Below, piece after piece: positions 55,929 to 64,000 of a DNA stretch of 64,000 nucleotides (position 1 is the stretch's first letter; each line of letters starts with the position of its first letter). The DNA comes from Chaetomium olivaceum. Taxonomy: Eukaryota > Ascomycota > Sordariomycetes > Sordariales > Chaetomiaceae. The stretch spans positions 62,001-126,000 of the forward strand of contig JAYWVB010000059.1 of assembly GCA_039881045.1 (NCBI GenBank), read 5' to 3'. Made by a program: the position numbers and the translations under genes. A model generated the notes under the pieces. It was not told the origin of the DNA, made no database searches, and worked only from the letters and a program-made list of their open reading frames with translations.

Positions 55929-58900
55929 TGGGTGGTGGTGGTTTATGGTTATGGTGGAGGGGGGGTTGTTTTGTTGAATGTACATAGTAGGAAGTATACT
56001 TTAACCTCGGGGTCAAGTAATGGCTTTGGTAGTGTTGGATATAATGAATGCCTACCTTAGTTTCTATTATATATCATTATAAGTCATGTTCAATGTCCAG
56101 CTACCGGTTGAATACTATTCATAGCTGCAGCCGTTGCTCATACGGGTTGAGAGCAATACCATATCTCATTCTCATGTGAGTTACTCACAGAATACACACG
56201 GCCCACACAAGTCTAACTTAAGTGGCATGTGATAGGGGAAGTACCCGTCGAAACTGAATTGCCATTCTACTATTCCACAACGTCGGAGATCCAAGCTTGT
56301 GAAGAGAACCCAAGTCGAAGCTTGATTTCCAACGGCCTGTCATCTCTTACGAACCACTCCTGTCAGAAAGCCGCCCAGCTTCTCCTCTGCCCCTCCTTTC
56401 CCGTCATCACATCACCCCAAGAATCTAGAATCACTAGCCTCGGCCAAGCTCTGGGCTCCCACCTCCTGCGGGGTGCCCCTCTCTCGTCTCCATCAGTTCC
56501 AATCTCCGAGGCCCGGGGCCAAGCATCTAAACGGCAGGTTCCTTGGCGGATCTATGGAGGAACCAGACCCCGGATTCCGGGTGCTGGGACAAAGACGGGG
56601 AACGGGATGATGGCGATGTCCATGGCATGTGAAACACAGCCGGACCTTCTTCTCCCCCTTTCTTTACCTTTGCTGCCAACGATTCGAACACGACCAGACT
56701 GCCTCCACCAACGCCCGTCGAGTGCCGTATTTTTTCCACCTCTATTCAAGGACCAACTAGCGAAAAGTGAATTACGGCATTCCTGCCTTGTCATACACTA
56801 GCTCTGGGTCCACCCTGCTGCATTGGCTCTGCGGGCAACCCATCTCGGTGAAGGCAATCCTTGGCAAGCTCTTCAAGTTGCTAAAGTCGCGAGCGAGGCC
56901 GAGGCAGGGCGTCGAGGGCGTGTAATAGGGAAAAAGTATTTCGCAAAATAATCCAGAAAAATGGAAAAACCTGATTTGTGTATGCACGCCAAGAGGACCC
57001 GCCGTTCAACAAGCGAAGTGCTCCCTTCGAGGAGGAGGAGACGGAAGAACCCATGTCGTTTGTCGTCTGAAGACCGAGCTCGTTGTTTAGATCCGTCGAT
57101 GTCCGCGTGATGGGGAGGGTTTTCACCGCAAGATGCTACCTTTCTTCACCGCACACCTCTGTTTGACGTAACTCCCTTCCGTTGTTATGCGGTCGACAAC
57201 AACGTCGACTCTTAAGCCACGAATTGCCGTGCCCTGTCTATACCACGAGGGACCGTGACTCGGTAGCAAGAGGAACAATTGACATGCGAGTTACACAACA
57301 GGACGGACGTGCAGGCACCATTCAGGATCCCAGAAATCGTACCATGGCGTCCGTATTACACCGTCCGCCTCCGTTCCGAACAAGTGCATGAAATCCCATC
57401 TATAAATTACATACAGGTCGGTCGGCACCCTCAGCTCTAACTCCGGCCCAGCCAATCCCAAACCCGACCGACAACCTCCCAACCTCAGCAACTCCCGCTC
57501 CCGACGGCCGGGAAAGGACGGAGCTCCCACACCTTTTTGCTGCTGGCGCGTCCCCGCTGGAGAGGAGCCGGGGCGGTTCTGGGGTTTGAGGAGGGGCCGG
57601 CGGGGTGGCGGTGGGCAAACGCGGAGAATGGAGGGGTGAGGGAAAGTGGAGTGTCGTGTTGATGGCGGGGAAAGATTTATTTTAGTGCGAAGGCACTGCC
57701 CTGCACTGCAGTAGGGAGAGGAGGAAAAGGGAGGTGGATGAGGATATTTCCTGCGCCCCTTTGTTTTGGGTGCGAGATCAGCGGCGTTTTCCGTTGGTTA
57801 TTATTACCTGGTTGGAAATCTTCGGCCCTGGTCGGTCGAGGTGAACGGTTTGCGGCCTGCATGCATTCATCAGTTGCAGTCCTGTCCTGCATGCGTGGAG
57901 GGTACGGGTACGGAGTACACAGGTACAGATTATGGACCTCGGCTGACGGCGCCCTTCCTTCCCGTATGCCCGTCTCGTTCCCGCAGATATCCCGACATGT
58001 CTGTACTTTAGACACGGCAAGATAATGCAGAACGACGATTTCGCAATCATCGAAAACGGCCATGAAGGTACATACATACCTACATATGCAGCTCTATCAC
58101 AGTCCAGGGGCGGACGTGCCAGGCCGGCACAGGAAGGAGTCAGTGAGTGGAGATGTGGAGTCTTGATGCTTTCACGAACTGCCCCACCTTAGACCGAGGT
58201 GACCCTGGACTGACTCGAGATCGGAACGGGATCGGTTTGATGAACTTTCTAAACAAAGCCTGTAATTTCAGAAGAAGAGACGCAACCGTTGACGGTGACG
58301 TAGCCGACGAGGCATAAGTCAATGGCCTTTGCCCCTTTCTGTGGCGGACTGTGAAGGTTTCGATCGATGTTGTTACTCTGTGACGCTGTTTTCTGGAACT
58401 GACGTTTGTTACCCTTGTCGATGCAGCTCGGGCGAAGGAAATGCGACGGAAAAAAGTGCAGCCCAGGGTTCGGGATAACCCCGAAGAAACACGCCGTTGA
58501 TCGTTTGAGGGACTCCCTCCAGCTCCGAATTTTGCCGACCCCTTCCGGTTTTGGCAATTTCAACGAATATGTTACTCTTGCTCTGCAGTAGCTTTCTCGA
58601 TCTCGTTCGAAGTATTGGTTATGAAGCTCGTCGTCCAACGCTCAGCGACGTGAACTTGGAAGTGAAGGGCAGGATCAACCCTGGGTCGAGAAGAGAGGCT
58701 GCAGGAGCGCATCGACTTCCGCTGGTTCGGACCAACGGCCGGGATGTGATTCGCCATCTCGCCTTTTCGCCTCAAAGACGAGCAGGCGTCTCGCCGACCA
58801 CATCTGCCGGGATTTTCGCTTCTCGAATCCCTACATACAGGGCCAAAGATATGCTGCGTTCCGCGCGCCTTTTTTTTGGTCTGTTTGACACGGCTGCGAT

Positions 58901-60285
58901 CAATTGATCGGGCGTTTGTCGTTTTGTCCCGCCTGCCCCTTGCAGTCTCGTCCATGTATGTACCTTTCTCGTGGCTGACATGTGGTCGCGTGTCGCCAAA
59001 TCAGCATGCCGACACGGCGACACGGAATTCCTGTCGAGCGTCTTGCTCCGTCCCGCCGATCCTATAAGGAGCAGCTTGACTAGGGTTTTTCAAGGTGAGC
59101 AGGCGGCGAGCAGCATCAGTTCCTGAGCGATCATCGCCTCCGTCGCCAACCCCTGACTCTGGAGGGGAGTGACTGGGACTGCAAACGGGTCCGGGTTGCG
59201 ACGGCGGGAGTTCAACGTGTGGTCGCGGGCTCGGCGATGAGAGTGAGCCGCGCTGATTGGCTTCTCCACATGCCGCTTGGCGGAATGAGGCATGGAGCGG
59301 TTCTCACGAATCTGTGGAGAGAGAACTTGGTTTTGTGCGGGTGTGCGGTGGGTCTCGTGCTAGAACCGGGGGTCGGATGAAGGCTCGATTCGGGCAGCTC
59401 CAGGCCCAGCTGACAACATGCATTCTTTTGCGATGAACAAGGGGGAAGAATGTTGTCTCTGGCTGGTGCCTCGCTGACGAACGATCCTCGTGATTCATGT
59501 GAGACTCTTGGCGAGGCTTGGTGTCGGTGTCTGTATGTAATCTGTACAGGGGGCACACAACCTCCCAGGTTGTGCGTTTTTTAAAGCCCTCGCAACGTTG
59601 TCAACATTCATGAATCTGCTTATTCATGGAGAGGCTCAGAGGACACAATTGTCAGGCCAGGTCCCCGCAATGTTTCATGCATCATGTGTTTTCTTCCTGC
59701 TCGGTCCCAGCCAGCTCGCCACAGGGGAATATACTCGTTTCTTCTCGACGAGGGCGTTGCTGTTTTGTCTGCGGCTCATCCGCAAGGACCCACGATTCCT
59801 AAACAGGACATCCATGTCCCTAGGCTTGGCCCCTTGACGTTTCCCCCAAGGTTCCATCGTAACGCTGCGGGTACGGGACGTATCGCGTTCGCGACCAGTC
59901 ACTGTCTGGGGAATTCGCCATGGGCTTGATATAATGGCCAGGCCCCTCCCTCTCCACCGAGGACTCGTGCCAATTGCCTCCTAATAAATACCTAGCATGC
60001 CCTTGTGACGTGTTGGAACCTCTCTTAGATTCTTCTCTTTGGATCTTGACATCAAGAAACTTCCTCGAGACCACCCCACCATCAAACAGTCACGGATACG
60101 TGCGGGATATGCTTATGCGCCGTTTACACCCACATCCTGCCCGACTAAGCCATCAGCCGACCAGGACGAAATCCGACGAGCTGGACTAGGTTACGACAAT
60201 CTGGATTCTACAAGACGACCATCTCTGGGCTTCGGCCACCGCCTGAACATCAATTCATGTTCCTCGAATTACAAACCACTTCACC
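55929..60285. other. Intergenic region, 4.4 kb
   Basis: No convincing gene or RNA was found between the peroxidase and the Far-type regulator. The right end is the regulator's promoter and 5' UTR, GC-moderate and rich in CGA/TCG motifs. No transposon signatures were seen. Confidence 0.45.
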
Positions 60286-63200
60286 ATGTCTGAGCACGGA
60301 GATACACCTTCACCGCGGTCCTCGTCGGGCCCGGCCAGTTCCATGTCACCACCTCCAGCACCTGTCTCAGTCACCGAGACGGCATCATCACCGAAGAAGC
60401 GGGCGTCAGTAACGGCTACCGAAGGCAAAATCACGAAACGACGAGCCGCCAGGGCCTGCGTGTCATGTCGAGCTCGTAAGGTGCGCTGCGATGTGGTAGA
60501 GGGTGCACCCTGTGGTAACTGCCGTTGGGACGACGTGGAGTGCGTCGTACAAGAAAGTCGCAGGCGGAAGTAAGTTTCGGCCTTTCTTTTTCTTTCTTGC
60601 TCTCTACCGGGAATAAGGGAAGCAATTGGAGCTCGTCCGAACTCGCAGCGATCCCGTCGTCAGTTTGAGATGGGACTCTTCTGTCTTCTCCCTCCAAATT
60701 GCGTCATTTTCAAAATGCACACACAAACGGCGGCGGAAATCGACTGGCTAACCTTCGGCACCCCTGCCACGCTGTTTCCAGAAAGAACCTCCCCTACAAT
60801 TGCGGCCCGGCATCGGTGGGGGCGCGCGCTGGAACTGCCGAGGCATTGCGTTCAAAGAGCATCGGCGCCGTTCCCCCAATCATCACGGCCAATCTCGCGA
60901 AGCAGGCATTCCCACAGAATGGATCATTCTCTCTTCCCATGAACGGGGTTAACGGTGGACAGGCGGCCGCTAATCTGCTGTGTAAGTCTTTGCTTGGATT
61001 GTGTTCCCATGTTTTCTCTTTTCCCAAGCATTTTCCCCAACTCCAAATCCCCAATGTCACCTTGTTTCTCCGCGTGACCCACCCAAACCCAAGAATCACA
61101 TGTCAGAAACAAGGGCAGCGTCATAGAAAAAAAAAGGGAGAAAGGAAGAAGCCGTTGGCTTGTGACAGAGCACAAAAGCTGACATTTGACATTTGACAGA
61201 CCAACAATCCCCCGGCGGATTCGGCACCCCGGTCTCTGCGGCGGCCTCAGCAGCCACCTTGACCGGGTTCCCGCCAATGACCCCAGGGATACCGCCATCC
61301 CCGGCTTTGATGCACCCGCTGCTCCGATCCGCCCTCGAGCAGGCCAACGAATGGCCCGCCTTCATCCGGCCCATCCCGGACCGCATCCTGTCCGAGGACA
61401 GGCAGTACCTCGCCCGGAAGCAGGTCTTCACCTTACCGCCCCTGCGCCTGCAGAATGCCCTACTCGCCGCTTACGTGGAGTATGTCCACCCTTACATGCC
61501 GCTCATGGAGCTGCATGACTTCCTTAGGGTGGTCAGCGACAGGTCCGGGGCGTCTGGCAAGATTAGTCTGTTTTTGTACCATGCCGTCATGTTTTCGGCG
61601 ACGGCCTTTGTGGACGAGAGTCTGTTGAAGGATGCCGGGTATGATAGCCGGAGGGAGGCAAGGAGAGCCTTTTTCTCCAGGACAAGAGTGAGTTCTTTTC
61701 TTGGTCATGGAAATAGCCCCAAGTTGTATGTGTGCGCGCGTTCTGACAAGAAGGTTAGCTCCTATACGACTTCGACTACGAGACGGACCGGCTCATCCTC
61801 GTCCAGGGCCTACTCCTGATGACATATTGGTATGAGACACCCGATGACCAGAAGGACACCTGGCACTGGATGGGCGTCGCCATCTCGCTCGCCCACACCA
61901 TCGGCCTCCACCGTGACCCGGCCAAGACTCCCATGATCCCGCGGAAGCAGAAACTTTGGAAGCGGGTGTGGTGGTCCTGCCTCATGCGAGACCGCCTCGT
62001 CGCCCTCGGCATGCGGCGGCCGACCCGGATAAAGAGCGAAGACTTTGACGTGCCCACGTTGAACGAGGACGACTTCGAAATCGAGGCCCTTCCGGAAGAA
62101 AACCAGCTGCTGGGGCCAGAATGCGTCTTGATACGCGACATTGAGATGCAACGCGGGCTCGCCATCATGTGCATCGAGAAAGCTAAGCTGTGCATGCTTA
62201 TTGGCGACATGCTCAAGGTGCAATACTCGGTCCTCAGCCGCAGCGGCGTGCTCCCCGAGCACACCACCAACAGCACGCACATGCTGCTCCCGAACAAGAA
62301 CCCCGAAAACATGGAAGACGTTGAGAACGTCGACCACCACCTGCAGGACTGGTTTGCCAGCCTACCCGAAGCCTGCCATCACCGCACCCTCGACACCGCC
62401 TCCACCACCAACGGCAACCAGGTACTCGCCGTCCAGCGCAACCTCCTCCACATGATCTACCACACAACCATCTCGGCGCTACACCGGCCGCTGTTCCTTC
62501 CAGCATCACCAACCGAAGGCCCCAGCACGCCCCTCGAAGTGCAAGAAACAGCACGGCAGCGCGTGCGCGAGGCCGCCGAGCACATCACACGCATGGCCGC
62601 CGATCTGCGGGAGCACGGACTGGAGCGCTTCCTACCGACCACAGGGGTAACGGTCATCCTACCAGCCATGATCGTGCACATGCTCGACACCAAGAGCCCC
62701 GACGCCGAGACGCGCGCGGGGCCATCATGGGGCTCAAGGAGTGCCTCGTCGTCATGAGCAACCTGCGCAACATCTACGCGGCGGCCGACTTCGCCACCGG
62801 CTTCCTCGACGCCCTGCTGCGCAAGGGCATGCTCGGCCAGCAGCAGCAGCAGCAACCACCCCAACCCACTACCCAGCCCGCAACAACACCCGTGGGCCTC
62901 CGCCCCGGCGGCAAGATGCTCAACCGCGTGCTAGCCCCCGCCCTCAACCTCACCCCACAGGGGGCCACCGTGTCTGCGCGCCCGACCACCCCGCCGCCGG
63001 AGAATGTCTTCCTCAACCTGCGCACCGTCACCAACGGCAGCCACCGGAACAGACACAACAGCCTGTTTTCCTCTACAGGGTCCCTACAACAGCAGCAGCA
63101 CGCCCACCACAGCACAACCAACGCCGCACAAGCATTCATGCCGGATGCAGATGATGGCACTGATCTGAGTGCGCTCAGCGCGGCGGTCGGTGGCGCGACG

Positions 63201-63572
63201 ACGCCGCCGCATACGGACAGTGAGGATGTGGATGTGGAAATGGCGATGGTGGATGATATCATGGGGTTGGAGTATACTGGCGCTGCTGCTGCTGCTGCTG
63301 CGGCTGCGCTTGGGGATGGGGCTGCCGGGGTGGGTGGTGCTGGTCTGGTGGGTGGTGTTGGTGGGGGGAATAACTTTGACTTTGACCAGTGGCTGCAGTT
63401 CCCCGCCGAGGGCGGGCTGACGACGTCGGATGACTCGTTTATGGGCGGCATGTTTGCTGGCGCGGCGGAGCATGTGCATGTTCATCACCATCACCACCAT
63501 CAGTCGGGGTTGGAGTTGGGAGGGGAGGGCGGGATTGATTGGATGAGTTTGGGCGAGGGGATTAGCCATTGA
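60286..63572 (+). CDS. CTF1/FarA-type Zn2Cys6 regulator of fatty-acid/cutin genes, with an apparent frameshift
   Basis: Four exons, 60286-60569, 60782-60981, 61200-61687 and 61759-63572, give about 928 residues if one base is restored. The zinc cluster has C58, C61, C68, C76, C79 and C86 (ACVSCRARKVRCDVVEG...CGNCRWDDVEC), followed by QESRRRKKNL across the first intron. This sequence is highly characteristic of cutinase transcription factor 1 and Aspergillus FarA/FarB (Neurospora FAR-1/FAR-2). The fungal-specific regulatory domain includes YVHPYMPLMELHDFL, DFDYETDRLILVQGLLLMTY and HRDPAKTPMIPRKQKLWKR. Near 62711-62721 (GC-rich) the frame would end in a few codons. The next frame continues MGLKECLVVMSNLRNIYAAA, the expected family sequence. 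Gln-, Ala/Gly- and His-rich tracts end the protein. FarA versus FarB identity is unresolved. Confidence 0.82.
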
Positions 63573-64000
63573 GTTGCCTTACGTTACGTTAAACGGTCTG
63601 GTTGTGTGTTTGGGTTAGGACTGGGTTGCTGATGTCGGGACATTGGCGTTGGGCTCGTTCTTTGGGTGTGTGTATGTCCCCGTCCCCGCTACCAGGGAGT
63701 TATTGTTCTCTTTCTTGCTTCTGGACTGGCAGCTTAGATTTGCTGGCCAGCCAGCTTGACGATATGGATGAGTTGAATAGGGTTGGTTTGGTTCAAAGCG
63801 GAACGGCGTCGCCAGGCTTTACTTTTACGTTGGCATAGCTATGGTGGATGGTTATGGATCGGATTGGATTGGGTAGGGCCGGAAAACAAAAGCTCGAATT
63901 GGTTACTGTTATTAACTAGAGTAGATAATGGTCGGTTAACTAGGAATTGCACTTCCTGAATTATCATTTCTTTCATGGTTAATTATGTGGTAGTTAACGT
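63573..64000. other. 3' flank of the Far-type regulator
   Basis: This 428-bp stretch becomes AT-richer toward the window end. It contains GTTAC/GTTAACT motifs and no gene. Confidence 0.5.

Noticed and set aside
56229..56801. 190-codon plus-strand frame
   Set aside because: No domain or signal peptide, and residue use like translated noncoding DNA.
61810..62340. 176-178-codon antisense frames within the Far-type regulator
   Set aside because: Shadow frames of a strongly codon-biased gene.
1..64000. A secondary-metabolite cluster, CRISPR array or prokaryotic-type system
   Set aside because: No synthase, tailoring enzyme set, spaced repeats or operon structure was found. The genes are spliced, mostly unrelated and widely spaced.

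Overview
The window is a stretch of nuclear DNA from a filamentous ascomycete, most likely a Sordariomycete and perhaps Sordariales. Protein-coding genes carry short GT-AG introns of about 50-210 nt, coding DNA is GC-rich, and intergenic distances are long. Several genes belong to families typical of this group: a GRG-1/CCG-1 protein, a HAM-2/PRO22-type STRIPAK subunit, an NDT80/PhoG regulator, a CTF1/Far-type Zn2Cys6 regulator, and a heme peroxidase fused to WSC domains. I assigned the organism from gene content and gene structure only. There is no rRNA, CRISPR or prokaryotic feature.

Layout, left to right: the 3' part of a Zn2Cys6-type transcription factor (+, cut by the window start); a Sis1-type J-protein (-); a decayed LTR-retroelement fragment (about 5.0-6.1 kb); a DUF6454-like protein (-); grg-1 (+); a 1204-residue repeat-rich protein with a nuclease-like N-terminal domain (-); a seven-helix membrane protein (+); ham-2/far11 (-); a small basic DUF2011-like protein (-); an NDT80-domain regulator (-); an 11.5-kb stretch with no convincing gene (29.6-41.2 kb); an RWD-RBR ubiquitin ligase of the Itt1/RNF14 type (-); dolichyl-diphosphate phosphatase (+); a MARVEL-like tetraspan protein (-); an ankyrin-repeat protein (+); an intron-containing tRNA-Glu(CTC) (-); a secreted peroxidase with four WSC modules (+); and a CTF1/FarA-like regulator (+).

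The genes do not form an obvious biosynthetic cluster. Most are housekeeping or developmental: protein folding, N-glycosylation lipid recycling, ubiquitin ligation, STRIPAK signalling for hyphal fusion and fruiting, and starvation or carbon control through grg-1, the NDT80 factor and the Far-type factor. The accessory content is the 1204-residue gene with its minisatellite, the ankyrin gene, the peroxidase-WSC fusion, the retroelement scrap and the long empty region.

Three genes (ham-2, the MARVEL gene and the Far-type regulator) each need one extra base, in a G-run or GC-rich run, to restore the expected reading frame. This looks more like consensus deletions in the assembly than three decayed genes. 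Exon borders below were placed by hand from splice signals and phase. They agree internally, but no alignment was run.
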